Shown here: positions 27,783 to 36,732 of the stretch, in pieces
How the letters are laid out: the number at the start of each line of letters is the position of its first letter
How positions within the stretch are numbered: position 1 is the first letter of the stretch
From: Agarilytica rhodophyticola
GTDB taxonomy: Bacteria; Pseudomonadota; Gammaproteobacteria; Pseudomonadales; Cellvibrionaceae
Reading direction: 5' to 3'
DNA: 64,000 nucleotides
Assembly (NCBI RefSeq): GCF_002157225.2
Contig: NZ_CP020038.1
Coordinates: 6,406,991 to 6,470,990, forward strand
The notes under the pieces: generated by a model
What the model saw: only the letters and a program-made list of their open reading frames with translations
Database searches by the model: none
Told to the model about the DNA's origin: nothing
Position numbers and translations under genes: made by a program

Positions 27783-29282
27783 ATGTCACTAGCTATTGTA
27801 TACACACGCGCGCAATTCGGAATTAGCTCACCTCTTGTCAGAGTCGAAATTCACCTTTCAAATGGTTTACCTGCATTCAATATTGTTGGCCTACCTGAAA
27901 CAGCGGTTAAAGAAAGCAAAGATAGAGTTCGCAGCGCATTATTGAATAGTTATTTTGAATTTCCACAGCGACGCATTACCGTTAATCTTTCGCCCGCTGA
28001 CCTGCCTAAAGAAGGGGGACGTTTTGATTTACCCATTGCTTTGGGTATTCTCGCTGCATCAGAACAGATTCCTAAAGATTCTCTAAAAAACCTAGAGTTT
28101 GTTGGTGAGTTAGCATTATGCGGCGAACTGCGCGAAATTAAAGGCTGTCTCTGCGCGGCAATGGCCACAGGAAAAAATAAGCGGGCACTAATATTACCAG
28201 CAGCTAATGAAACCGAAGCATCTTTATGTAAAAGTACCGATATATATCTCGCTTCGACACTCCTTGAAGTATGCGCCCATCTGCACGGTCGGTGTACCCT
28301 GCCATCACCCAAACAAAAAGTTGCCCCTACTGTTATTCACAAAAAAGATTTAAATGAGATCAAAGGGCAATTACAAGCCAGACGAGCCTTAGAAATAGCA
28401 GCATGTGGCGGACATAATATTCTTTTTTATGGGCCACCCGGTACAGGAAAGTCCATGTTGGCCAGCCGTTTACCTTCTATTTTACCTGAGCTTGAGGAAA
28501 ATGAAGCCCTTGAATCTGCAGCAATAAAATCGATTACCTCCGAGACGCTCTCAGATTCATGGTTATCTCGCCCTTTTCGCTCGCCCCATCATACTGCATC
28601 AGCAGTAGCCTTAGTGGGTGGCAGCTCGCCGCCAAAGCCAGGTGAAATTTCATTGGCCCATAACGGCGTTTTATTTCTTGACGAGTTACCAGAGTTTTCC
28701 CGTCATGTATTGGAGGTGTTGCGAGAACCCATGGAGTCAGGTCATATTTGTATCAGCCGCGCCAGCGCTCAAGTTAATTACCCAGCGAACTTCCAGCTTG
28801 TTGCAGCAATGAACCCCTGCCCATGTGGTTTTTATGGAGAGGATTCGGATCGATGTAACTGTTCATCTGCACAAGTTAAACGTTATCGAGATAAAATTTC
28901 AGGGCCTTTATTAGATCGCATTGATTTACACGTTAAAGTGGATTCACTAACGGTAGAAGAGATACAAAGTAAATCACCAGGGGAAGCTAGCGAAATAGTT
29001 CGCCAGCGTGTTAGCGAAATTAGAATGCAACAAATAACACGACAAAAAGTATGTAATGCCCAACTTGACGGAAAAGAAATATCTTATTATTGCCAATTAA
29101 CAAATAGTGAAAAAAGTTTATTGGCACACGCAATGCGAAAGTTAAATCTTTCTGCAAGATCTTATGATCGAATTTTAAAAGTGGCTCGAACAATTGCAGA
29201 TATGGAAAAAAGCGAAAATATACAATGTACGCATATCAGCGAAGCACTTACTTATCGAAATTTTGATAGGCAGCAGCTTTAA
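27783..29282 (+). CDS. comM: YifB/ComM-type Mg-chelatase-like AAA+ ATPase
   Basis: 499 residues. The N-terminal Lon-like domain begins MSLAIVYTRAQFGISSPLV and contains FNIVGLPETAVKESKDRVRS. The AAA+ core has Walker A FYGPPGTGKSML and Walker B GVLFLDELPEFS, with the MNPCPCGFYG and CNC cysteine cluster. The C-terminal domain has SYDRILKVARTIADME. ComM is a helicase that promotes branch migration during natural transformation. The ATG at 27783 is preceded by AAGGA. Size agrees with the ~506-residue E. coli protein. Confidence 0.93.
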   Translation: MSLAIVYTRAQFGISSPLVRVEIHLSNGLPAFNIVGLPETAVKESKDRVRSALLNSYFEFPQRRITVNLSPADLPKEGGRFDLPIALGILAASEQIPKDSLKNLEFVGELALCGELREIKGCLCAAMATGKNKRALILPAANETEASLCKSTDIYLASTLLEVCAHLHGRCTLPSPKQKVAPTVIHKKDLNEIKGQLQARRALEIAACGGHNILFYGPPGTGKSMLASRLPSILPELEENEALESAAIKSITSETLSDSWLSRPFRSPHHTASAVALVGGSSPPKPGEISLAHNGVLFLDELPEFSRHVLEVLREPMESGHICISRASAQVNYPANFQLVAAMNPCPCGFYGEDSDRCNCSSAQVKRYRDKISGPLLDRIDLHVKVDSLTVEEIQSKSPGEASEIVRQRVSEIRMQQITRQKVCNAQLDGKEISYYCQLTNSEKSLLAHAMRKLNLSARSYDRILKVARTIADMEKSENIQCTHISEALTYRNFDRQQL

Positions 29283-29692
29283 ATCATTTAAGTATTTTTC
29301 ATAATTATGACAAAAACAATCGTTTTACTAAAAAACTCTAACGGTTAAGTTTTATTATTTATTTTTATCATAGTTTTCTAAAAGATAACAGGTTCACGGC
29401 AATACTTTAAAAATAACATTCTTCTTAGTCGAACTATATGCCAACCAAGGGCCTACTTTTTCGTATGTGAGAAGTGGGACGTTCGCATATCCGCACTGTA
29501 CTTTTTTTCCATTCATTTATACCTAAATCAGAACGAATCGCTTATTAATTTTTTGTAGCTTAACGCCTGTATTTGTCTCAATGCTCTCTCGCAGCTATTG
29601 CCAGTGATATTCAATACCGAAGCATTAATAAACAAATAAAAATTCATCACACTAGACTGCATCCATTTCGAACAAACCACGAGAAATAAAAA
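29283..29692. other. Intergenic region upstream of the cellulase
   Basis: 410 bp, AT-rich, no coding frame and no clear hairpin. It presumably carries the cellulase promoter. No operator is obvious. Confidence 0.4.
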
Positions 29693-31237
29693 ATGAGGAA
29701 TAGCATACGTTTTAAAAATAAACTAGGCGCTTTAGTAGCGGCAATGAGTTTAGCTTTAACAACTCATGTACACTCCGCTTGTGAAGTCGACTACACAATT
29801 GAAAATGATTGGGGAGGCGGAGCACAAATTAGCATTCGCATCACCAATACCGACTCATCCCCGATCAACGGTTATCAGTTGCTTTGGCAAGCTCCGGCTG
29901 GCGAAAGCTTTGCCTCTGGTTGGAATGCCACATACACTAACAGCGCAGGTGGTAGCATGTCGGCATCAAATCCGGCTAGCCACTGGAACGGCAATATTGC
30001 CGCCAATGGGGGCTCTGTTGCCTTTGGTTTTATGATTGCAAATAGTGCCGCACCAGCCGATCCGGTTATGGCATTTACATTAAATGGCAACCCTTGTAAT
30101 GGTGATGTTGTACCAACACCCACCTCGACGCCGACACCCACGGCTACACCGACAGTAACGCCAACACCTACTCCGAGCCCCACAGCGACACCGATTCCAA
30201 CACCTGGCGACATAACTGCAGCCAAAGCGATTGCCGAAATGGGCCAAGGATTTAATCTAGGGCAGATGTTCGACAATACGCAACATCCCCGAACATTTGC
30301 TGCAGCACGTGCAAAAATCGATGCTTATTATGCACAAGGATTCCGTAATGTACGTATCCCTATTACCTGGACACGCGATGTAGGCGGTTCGACATTAGTT
30401 AATAACCCTAATATTGGTGATGTTAACCGCAATCACCCGCGCTTAGCAGTAATTACACAAGTGATAGATTACGCACTATCTCTATCTGACATGTATGTCG
30501 TTATCAATACTCATCATGAAGGCATCATTAAAGATAGCGAAGATTGGCGAATTCTGGAACGACTATGGACAGATATTAGTGATATTTTTGGTGACCGTGA
30601 TGCACGATTAATTTTTGAAATTATCAACGAACCACATAAATCTGCACCTCCCTATGATGCAATGCCACCTGCATCTCTGAGATTAATGACCGGTAAAGCA
30701 TACGATAAAATTCGTGCCGTTAATCCAAAACGCATTATTGCTATTGGTGGCAACCGTTGGTTCGGCAGTCATGAAATGGCAGAGACTTGGCCAAACTTAG
30801 ACGATGTTGGTGGTGGTAACGACAAGTACCTCATGGCGACTTTCCATCATTACAACCCATGGAGTTTCCACGGTGATAATCAAGGAGATTATGCAGACAA
30901 CTGGAATGACAGTCATATTTCTGATCCAATGGATCAAATGATTAGCTGGTCAAATACCGTGGGCAACGGTATGCCAATTTACATCGGTGAATGGGGTACT
31001 GGATGGAATAGTCAGCTGCCAACTATGGATTGTAATAATATTCGCCTCTGGTATGAAAAATTTGACAAAGAATATGCTTCTCCACGCCAACAACCCACAA
31101 TGGTTTGGGACGACGGCGGATGGTTTATGGTGTACGACCATGCGAGCAATAGTTGGAACAATAACCTCTACCAATGTATTGCCGAAGGAGATTGCCAATG
31201 GAGTGGTAGCGAGCGATTCAATAGTGCTTGTTTCTAG
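29693..31237 (+). CDS. Secreted CBM2-GH5 endoglucanase (cellulase)
   Basis: 514 residues in three parts. A signal peptide (about residues 1-28, ending HVHSA) is followed by a CBM2 cellulose-binding module (about 29-136) bounded by Cys and holding the surface tryptophans in ENDWGGG, GWNATY and SHWNGN. A Thr/Pro linker (about 140-170, repeats of TPT and TPTP) leads to a GH5 catalytic domain. There the acid/base glutamate lies in LIFEIINEPH and the nucleophile in MPIYIGEWGTGW; INTHHEG and FHHYNPW line the site. It should hydrolyse beta-1,4-glucans outside the cell. The linker and CBM2 are standard for Cellvibrio-type cellulases. It is a single-gene unit closed by a strong hairpin. Confidence 0.93.
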   Translation: MRNSIRFKNKLGALVAAMSLALTTHVHSACEVDYTIENDWGGGAQISIRITNTDSSPINGYQLLWQAPAGESFASGWNATYTNSAGGSMSASNPASHWNGNIAANGGSVAFGFMIANSAAPADPVMAFTLNGNPCNGDVVPTPTSTPTPTATPTVTPTPTPSPTATPIPTPGDITAAKAIAEMGQGFNLGQMFDNTQHPRTFAAARAKIDAYYAQGFRNVRIPITWTRDVGGSTLVNNPNIGDVNRNHPRLAVITQVIDYALSLSDMYVVINTHHEGIIKDSEDWRILERLWTDISDIFGDRDARLIFEIINEPHKSAPPYDAMPPASLRLMTGKAYDKIRAVNPKRIIAIGGNRWFGSHEMAETWPNLDDVGGGNDKYLMATFHHYNPWSFHGDNQGDYADNWNDSHISDPMDQMISWSNTVGNGMPIYIGEWGTGWNSQLPTMDCNNIRLWYEKFDKEYASPRQQPTMVWDDGGWFMVYDHASNSWNNNLYQCIAEGDCQWSGSERFNSACF

Positions 31238-31257
31238 CAACCTCTAGAAGAATCCCC

Positions 31258-31300
31258 AAGGGATTTGAACAGTTAAATCAAACGTTCAAATCCCTTTTCT
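31258..31300 (+). terminator. Terminator of the cellulase gene
   Basis: Perfect 13-bp stem AAGGGATTTGAAC / GTTCAAATCCCTT with a 13-base loop, followed by TTCT, 20 bp after the stop codon. Confidence 0.8.
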
Positions 31301-31378
31301 AGTAAGCACTTAACCATATACTTTATTCTCTATTTCGCCAAGTAATCGATAAAGCAACTATAGTCGTTGACAAAGGCT

Positions 31379-31430
31379 GTTTTTATTACTATATTTGTTT
31401 GTATGTACAAACAAATATAGTAATAAAAAC
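31379..31430. promoter_or_regulatory. 52-bp perfect palindrome (operator candidate)
   Basis: Two perfect 25-bp arms separated by TG. The centre reads GTTTGTATGTACAAAC. It ends 10 bp before the start of the flavin/Fe-S reductase gene. The central TGTATGTACA is repeated in the palindrome in front of the marR-type gene, suggesting one shared regulator. If transcribed it would also form a very stable hairpin just before the ribosome binding site. Confidence 0.75.
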
Positions 31431-31440
31431 GGGTATTGTC

Positions 31441-33513
31441 ATGAACCTCTCAGGCTGGAACCGAGCAACATCTCCATTTCATTCAGGCGAACAAGAACTA
31501 CAAAACCGCTTAGGCCTCAAAGAAAGACAAGAGGACATAGGCCGCCAAATACTTCGTCCATTTATGCCTGACCAGCACAGGGAGTTTTTCAATCAACTTC
31601 CATTCATGATTATCGGCAGTGTCGATGACAATGGATGGCCTTGGGCTTCAATAGTTTTTGGCAAACCAGGTTTTATAACAAGTCCAACTGATAAAAAACT
31701 TAATATCAATGCAAAACCATTTGCCGATGATCCTCTCACAAAAAATGTAACCACCAATTCGCCACTTGGATTTGTTGGTATTGAACTGGCGACCCGTAGA
31801 CGCAATCGTATGAATGGTGTGGTGGCAACAACAACTGAAAGTGCTATTGAGATTGATGTAGTTCAGTCCTTTGGCAACTGCCCTCAGTATATACAAACAC
31901 GTTCAACTGAATTTATTAGAGATCCTCAAGAAAAAGTTGAAATTGAAAAGCGAAAATTAACTAACCTAGATAGTGAAACCATATCACTAATCAAAAATGC
32001 AGATACATTCTTTGTTGCCAGCCACAACCCTGAAGATGATATACGCGATACAGGAGGTGTTGATGCAAGTCACCGTGGTGGCCAACCAGGTTTTATAAAA
32101 ATCGACGGTAATACACTTACTATTCCCGATTTTATTGGCAACTATGCATTTAACACATTAGGTAATTTTTTAATAAATCCTAAAGCTGGATTACTTTTTA
32201 TCGATTTCGAAAGTGGAGATTTACTCTATTTAACAGGCACAACAGAAATCCTATGGGACAAAAATGATGAGATTGAAGCGTTTCGTGGTGCCGAAAGAGC
32301 ATGGAGGTTCACACTTGATCACGGCATACTTCTTAAAAATGCAAGTCCATTACGTTGGACGTTTGGCGAATATTCTCCCAACACTCAATTTACAGGTAAT
32401 TGGACTGACGCGGCAGCAACACTTGCAGCAAAAGAAAAACGCAGCGCTTGGCTACCCTACCATATATCAAGAATCGTTGACGAAAGTGACGAAATACGTT
32501 CATTTTATCTTACACCAGCGCAAGATAATGTGAGGTTTGATTTTAAACCAGGGCAACACTTAACTATTCGTATAACACCAGAACAATCCTCCCAGCCGAT
32601 TATTCGTAATTATACTCTTTCTTCAGCTCCCACAGACCGACTTTATCGTATCTCAGTAAAGCGTGATGGTATTGTTTCAAACCACCTTCACGATAAATTG
32701 AGAGTAGGCGATATTATCGAAGCAAAAGCACCCAGTGGTAACTTCGTATTCGATACCACTGAAAAGAGACCTGCTGTACTTATCGGCGGCGGTGTAGGCA
32801 TTACACCAATGATGTCAATGGCACGAGCCATAGCCAACGATGGTACAAGGTTACGATATATTCGACCATTGACAGTAATTCATGCAGCCAAAACAAGTAA
32901 AGCACGTGCTTTTCTAAAAGAATTTAACTCACTTGCGGATCGCTGCAGCAATAAACTGAAATACATTTCTGTACTCAGTCAACCTCAAGCCAATGAATTG
33001 GCTGGACATAATTTCCATGCGAGTGGGCGAATTTCCGCTGACTTATTACAAAGTATACTGCCACTTGCAGATTATGATTTTTACATATGTGGGCCCAATG
33101 GATTCATGCAAGCCGTTTACGACATAGTGCGAAGCTTAGGCGTAAATGATAATCGTATTTTTGCCGAGAGTTTTGGGCCATCGAGCTTAAAGCGAAAGCT
33201 CGACGCATCTGCCAACAAGACAGAAGATATCTCAAAGGAAGAAGCTGATGATGCCATTGTTACATTCTCTGAATCTAAAGTAGAGCAAGCCTGGCATAAA
33301 GAAGAAGGTACATTACTAGAGTTCGCTGAAAACCATGGCCTGACACCTAGCTTTGGCTGTCGTAACGGTTCTTGTGGCAGTTGCGCCGTCACCCTGCAAG
33401 AGGGTGACGTTTCTTATCGAACAAAACCCACATATCAAACCGAAGAAGGCGAAGTATTGATCTGTTGTGCTCGCCCAGCAAAAGATTCAGAAAAAGTAAT
33501 ATTAAAAATGTAA
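31441..33513 (+). CDS. PPOX-type flavin domain fused to ferredoxin reductase and 2Fe-2S ferredoxin
   Basis: 690 residues from the ATG at 31441. Residues ~30-310 are a pyridoxamine-phosphate-oxidase-like split barrel (PFMIIGSVDDNGWPWASIVF, then GNFLINPKAGLLFIDFESGD). Residues ~335-570 are an FAD/NAD(P)H reductase (RNYTLSSAPTDRLYRISVKR for flavin; VLIGGGVGITPMMSMARA for nicotinamide; FYICGPNGFM). The C-terminal ~90 residues are a plant-type ferredoxin with CRNGSCGSC and a fourth Cys in EVLICCARP. It should carry electrons from NAD(P)H through FAD and 2Fe-2S to the N-terminal flavin site; the substrate is unknown. A GST gene follows 40 bp downstream. The upstream palindrome implies tight regulation, probably by the MarR protein 3 kb away. 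Confidence 0.88.
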   Translation: MNLSGWNRATSPFHSGEQELQNRLGLKERQEDIGRQILRPFMPDQHREFFNQLPFMIIGSVDDNGWPWASIVFGKPGFITSPTDKKLNINAKPFADDPLTKNVTTNSPLGFVGIELATRRRNRMNGVVATTTESAIEIDVVQSFGNCPQYIQTRSTEFIRDPQEKVEIEKRKLTNLDSETISLIKNADTFFVASHNPEDDIRDTGGVDASHRGGQPGFIKIDGNTLTIPDFIGNYAFNTLGNFLINPKAGLLFIDFESGDLLYLTGTTEILWDKNDEIEAFRGAERAWRFTLDHGILLKNASPLRWTFGEYSPNTQFTGNWTDAAATLAAKEKRSAWLPYHISRIVDESDEIRSFYLTPAQDNVRFDFKPGQHLTIRITPEQSSQPIIRNYTLSSAPTDRLYRISVKRDGIVSNHLHDKLRVGDIIEAKAPSGNFVFDTTEKRPAVLIGGGVGITPMMSMARAIANDGTRLRYIRPLTVIHAAKTSKARAFLKEFNSLADRCSNKLKYISVLSQPQANELAGHNFHASGRISADLLQSILPLADYDFYICGPNGFMQAVYDIVRSLGVNDNRIFAESFGPSSLKRKLDASANKTEDISKEEADDAIVTFSESKVEQAWHKEEGTLLEFAENHGLTPSFGCRNGSCGSCAVTLQEGDVSYRTKPTYQTEEGEVLICCARPAKDSEKVILKM

Positions 33514-33553
33514 CGACCAAAAATTTATTTTGTTAAATCAAGAAGGAAAAATT

Positions 33554-34177
33554 ATGAGCACTATTAAACTCTACGATGTTCCACTTTCGGGACATGCCCA
33601 TAGACCCAGAGCACTACTTAAATTACTAAATATCGAATATCAAACCATTGCCGTGGATATGATGTCGGGTGAACATAAAAGTCCTGAGTTTTTAAAAATT
33701 AATCCACTTGGGCAAGTGCCGGCGTTTATCGACGATAGTGTAGTATTACGTGAATCTACAGCAATACTCGTCTATCTTGCATTAAAATATGATGATAAAC
33801 GCACTTGGCTACCAAGCGACCCAGCAGCAGCAGCAGAGGTACAAGCATGGTTATCTGTCAGTTCTAAAGAAGTTTATGAAGGGCCATGTGCTGCACGCAT
33901 AAGTAAACTTTTTAAGGCGCCAATCGATCATGGCAAAGCAGTGGAAAAAGCCTACCAATTATTTGATACCTTATTCGAACCTCATTTAGAAAAAAATAAT
34001 TGGCTAGTTGGCGAGAAACCGACAATCGCAGATATCGCTAACTACGCTTATATTGCAACTGCCCACGAAGGTGAGATTTCATTAGATAACTATCCACATA
34101 TTTCGGCTTGGCTTAAACGTATAGAAATGCTAGAAGGTTTTGAAAAAATGCCAAGCGCTGCAGATATTATGGCTTAG
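33554..34177 (+). CDS. Glutathione S-transferase family protein
   Basis: 207 residues. The N-terminal thioredoxin-like half starts IKLYDVPLSGHAHRPRALLK with the cis-Pro in PLGQVPAFIDD and the gamma-glutamyl-binding RESTAILVYL. The helical C-terminal half contains WLVGEKPTIADIANYAYIAT, the N-capping box of GSTs. It conjugates glutathione to electrophiles or reduces peroxides. The ATG at 33554 follows AGAAGGA; an upstream TTG at 33530 is not needed. It lies 40 bp after the flavin/Fe-S reductase and is likely in the same operon, which suits an electrophile or nitro-compound response. Confidence 0.92.
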   Translation: MSTIKLYDVPLSGHAHRPRALLKLLNIEYQTIAVDMMSGEHKSPEFLKINPLGQVPAFIDDSVVLRESTAILVYLALKYDDKRTWLPSDPAAAAEVQAWLSVSSKEVYEGPCAARISKLFKAPIDHGKAVEKAYQLFDTLFEPHLEKNNWLVGEKPTIADIANYAYIATAHEGEISLDNYPHISAWLKRIEMLEGFEKMPSAADIMA

Positions 34178-34225
34178 GTTTTTCAATAGTACTTAAAAGT
34201 AACGGCTAAAAGTAGTCGTTAAAGA

Positions 34226-34249
34226 TAGGGCCCTTTAATAGAGGCCCTA
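34226..34249. terminator. Bidirectional terminator between GST and NmrA-like genes
   Basis: Perfect 7-bp stem TAGGGCC / GGCCCTA with a 10-base loop, between two convergent genes. Confidence 0.6.
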
Positions 34250-34260
34250 ATATTCACATA

Positions 34261-34890
34261 TTAATATCCAACATTGAAAATTGTACGGAAATGCTTAGGC
34301 TCTTCTATTTCATCAAGCATAGCTACAGCAAAATCTTCAGCACTAATATTACCTTTTCCTCCTGCTGAATTTGTCAGCATAGTTCTACCGCCAAGGCGAA
34401 ATTTACCCGTACGTTCACCAGGCTCAATAATCCCAGCCGGAGCAAGAACAGTAAAGTTAATATCTTCATGAACCATCATGCCATAAGCCCGGCGCATGCC
34501 ACTCGCTTCAGGTAAAATACCTTCAGGGGTTAAGTCAAGAGCATTTGTTCCATCTGGCATATTAAGGGAGCTGCCACCACCAACCATTAGAATACGCTTA
34601 CCTATTTTATGATATACAGCGATTAGAGATTGCGTAAAAGTTACTGCATCTGCAAATGCATCTTCGGTGTTACGTGGACTAACGGCTGAGACAATAACAT
34701 CGACATTAGAAGCTTGTTCAGCTACGGCTTCTGAGTCGTTAACATCTAGAACGATCTCTACTACATTATCCAAAAATTCTAATTTTTTATTACCTCGTGT
34801 AGCTGCAATAACTTCATGTCCACGGGAAATGGCTTCGTTTAAAATACGACTGCCAACCATGCCGGTAGCACCAATAAGTAAAATTTTCAT
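34261..34890 (-). CDS. NmrA-like / atypical SDR NAD(P)-binding oxidoreductase
   Basis: 209 residues. The Rossmann start MKILLIGATGMVGSRILNEA holds the GATGxxG dinucleotide loop. It continues with HEVIAATRGNKKLEFL, VIVSAVSPRN and ILMVGGGSSLNM. This is the layout of NAD(P)H-binding proteins of the NmrA/BVR-B group, often induced by redox or electrophile stress. It lacks the Tyr-x3-Lys of classical dehydrogenases, so enzyme activity is uncertain. On the same strand, the DsbA-like gene starts upstream and ends 48 bp before it, so the two may be cotranscribed. Confidence 0.87.
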   Translation of the reverse strand: MKILLIGATGMVGSRILNEAISRGHEVIAATRGNKKLEFLDNVVEIVLDVNDSEAVAEQASNVDVIVSAVSPRNTEDAFADAVTFTQSLIAVYHKIGKRILMVGGGSSLNMPDGTNALDLTPEGILPEASGMRRAYGMMVHEDINFTVLAPAGIIEPGERTGKFRLGGRTMLTNSAGGKGNISAEDFAVAMLDEIEEPKHFRTIFNVGY

Positions 34891-34938
34891 ATTTTCTCCA
34901 GTATAATTTAAATCAAGTTTGTTTTTGGGAAGTGCATG

Positions 34939-35571
34939 CTATTGATTTATCAATGCGGCAATATTTCCTAGATTTCCATAGCAAGAAGTATGATCAAGCA
35001 GCTCTAGACTATTACCTTTAACTTTAATAAGCGTTGGCACGCCTTTTGAGCCAACGAGCCTCATTAAATACAATGCCCTGCTTGCTATCTCATCTGCTCT
35101 TTTAACTAGCTCAGGAGTTCCAATTCTTTCTGCTTGTAAAGAAGTCACACCTTCTTTTTTCAGCGCTTCTACCACCGCACCACGATCCATGGCTGAAACA
35201 CCATCGATATAGCGTGCTGACTCAAGCCTTCTACGAATTGCAAACTCTGCTTCAACTCCCCTTCCATGCATCAACGCAGCTGCTTGAGCACTATATGATG
35301 AGAAGAGAACTTCATGCTTTGATAGGACAACATTATCTATATACTTTTGGGAAAACACTTGGCCTGTTAAAGAAGCAATTGTTGCATCTGCTTTTAGAAT
35401 TAACTCTCCCTTGCCATCAGCCAACTTGTAGGAATGCATTCCCTGAAATAGATGACGGTGTAAAACTTCCAATTCCACATCAGCGTCAACTAAAGCATCA
35501 AAAATCGGAGCAGCACCGTAGCACCAACCGCAATAAGTATCGTAGATAATAATAAGTTTCGGTTTGTTCAT
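34939..35571 (-). CDS. DsbA-family (FrnE-like) thioredoxin-fold protein
   Basis: 210 residues from the ATG at 35571, which follows TAGAGA; a longer frame back to 35607 has no binding site. The active site is at the N-terminus: IIYDTYCGWCYGAAPIFDAL (CxxC = CGWC). The large helical insert is typical of DsbA/FrnE, and the cis-Pro loop is VGSKGVPTLIKV. There is no signal peptide, so it is cytoplasmic, like FrnE-type or HCCA-isomerase-like members. It probably handles disulfides or thiol adducts. It is divergent from the LysR-type gene and likely controlled by it. Confidence 0.87.
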   Translation of the reverse strand: MNKPKLIIIYDTYCGWCYGAAPIFDALVDADVELEVLHRHLFQGMHSYKLADGKGELILKADATIASLTGQVFSQKYIDNVVLSKHEVLFSSYSAQAAALMHGRGVEAEFAIRRRLESARYIDGVSAMDRGAVVEALKKEGVTSLQAERIGTPELVKRADEIASRALYLMRLVGSKGVPTLIKVKGNSLELLDHTSCYGNLGNIAALINQ

Positions 35572-35607
35572 ATAAATCTCTACCAACTGATTGTATTCAA
35601 CACTCAT

Positions 35608-35625
35608 TCAATAAAAACTGATTGA
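35608..35625. promoter_or_regulatory. Candidate LysR-type operator in the dsbA-like/lysR divergent region
   Basis: TCAAT-N8-ATTGA, a short dyad in the 145-bp region between the divergent DsbA-like and LysR-type genes. The position fits autoregulation by the LysR protein, but spacing differs from the classic T-N11-A box. Confidence 0.35.
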
Positions 35626-35716
35626 GTTAGCGCAGGAGAGAAGGTAACAAATACCAATAGTCACTTAAACACACATAAGATTGATTTATTGTAAGCTAAA
35701 AGCTAACATTCTTATC

Positions 35717-36604
35717 ATGACGACTCGATACAACCTCAATAGACTCACTTATTTTATTGCCACTATAGAAGAAGGCAGCATTACTGCTGCTGCAAACTCA
35801 TTGGGCATAAGTAAGGCAGTTGTAAGTAAACAGTTGCAGTTACTTGAAGAGGAAGTAGGAGTTAATCTTTTTATGCGCAATACACGTCGCATCCGTCCAA
35901 CCCAAGCAGGGCAATCTTTTTATACTGAAGGTAAAGCTGCCTTGGTTTGCGCAAATGAAGCTTTCGAGAATATCCTTGAACATGACAGTTTGCCGAAAGG
36001 GAAAATTAGAGTGACAGCACCGGTTGATTATGGCTTAGCATATGTTGCTCCCTTGGTTGCGCAATTTAGAAATGAATACCCAACAGTCAGTATCCATTTA
36101 GACTTAAGGGATGAGCAAGTCGACATCATAGATCAAGGTTATGATCTAGCTTTTCGCGTAGGGTGGCTCAATGACTCCAGCAACTTGGCCCGTAAGCTCC
36201 AGGAATTTCAGGAAATAGTCGTCTGCAGTCCTACGGCAGTAAAACAGGCGTCTATCAGACGGCCAGAAGACCTTCATAAGCTATCATTTATTGCGAACCA
36301 TAACTTAAAAAGCCCAAATCTTTGGATATTCCAACGCATGGATGAAATACAAAAATTAGAAATAAAGGCGGCTTTGTCGATAAATATCACAATGGCCATC
36401 AAAGAGGCAGTGATAAATGGTAATTCTTTCGCTATTCTTCCTGATTTCCTGGTAAAAAAAGAATTACACGAAGGAAAGCTAATCAGATTATTACCCAAGT
36501 GGTCACTAAGAACTGGAGGAATTTATACCCTAAGCCCTCCTGGGCGCCGGCGTACAAAAGCCCTAAGAAGCTTTCTTGAAATGGTAAACCGAACAATTTC
36601 ATAA
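35717..36604 (+). CDS. LysR-family transcriptional regulator
   Basis: 295 residues from the ATG at 35717 (MTTRYNLNRLTYFIATIEEG). The winged HTH reads GSITAAANSLGISKAVVSKQ then LQLLEEEVGVNLFMRNTRRI. The effector domain begins KGKIRVTAPVDYGLAYVAPL and resembles the CrgA/AaeR-type substrate-binding fold (DLAFRVGWLNDSSNLARKL). It is divergent from the DsbA-like/NmrA-like pair and most likely controls it. The inducer is unknown. A longer frame begins at 35681 but lacks a binding site. Confidence 0.93.
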   Translation: MTTRYNLNRLTYFIATIEEGSITAAANSLGISKAVVSKQLQLLEEEVGVNLFMRNTRRIRPTQAGQSFYTEGKAALVCANEAFENILEHDSLPKGKIRVTAPVDYGLAYVAPLVAQFRNEYPTVSIHLDLRDEQVDIIDQGYDLAFRVGWLNDSSNLARKLQEFQEIVVCSPTAVKQASIRRPEDLHKLSFIANHNLKSPNLWIFQRMDEIQKLEIKAALSINITMAIKEAVINGNSFAILPDFLVKKELHEGKLIRLLPKWSLRTGGIYTLSPPGRRRTKALRSFLEMVNRTIS

Positions 36605-36683
36605 CTCGCCTCACACCTCCCTACTTTTGCAAGCAAATAATAATGGATAAAATTCCGTCCCTAATGATCATATGCTAATATTA

Positions 36684-36697
36684 GTGTATGTACACAC
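36684..36697. promoter_or_regulatory. MarR-type operator candidate upstream of the marR gene
   Basis: GTGTATGTACACAC, centred on the same TGTATGTACA as the 52-bp palindrome before the flavin/Fe-S reductase gene. It lies about 36 bp before the marR-type start, the expected place for autorepression. Confidence 0.6.
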
Positions 36698-36732
36698 AAT
36701 TTAATTATTACATTTATATCAGGAGAAACTAA

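Noticed and set aside
31258-31430. Considered the terminator plus 52-bp palindrome as ends of a small mobile element
   Set aside because: The arms are unrelated to each other, no transposase or target duplication is seen, and the palindrome sits exactly where an operator would.
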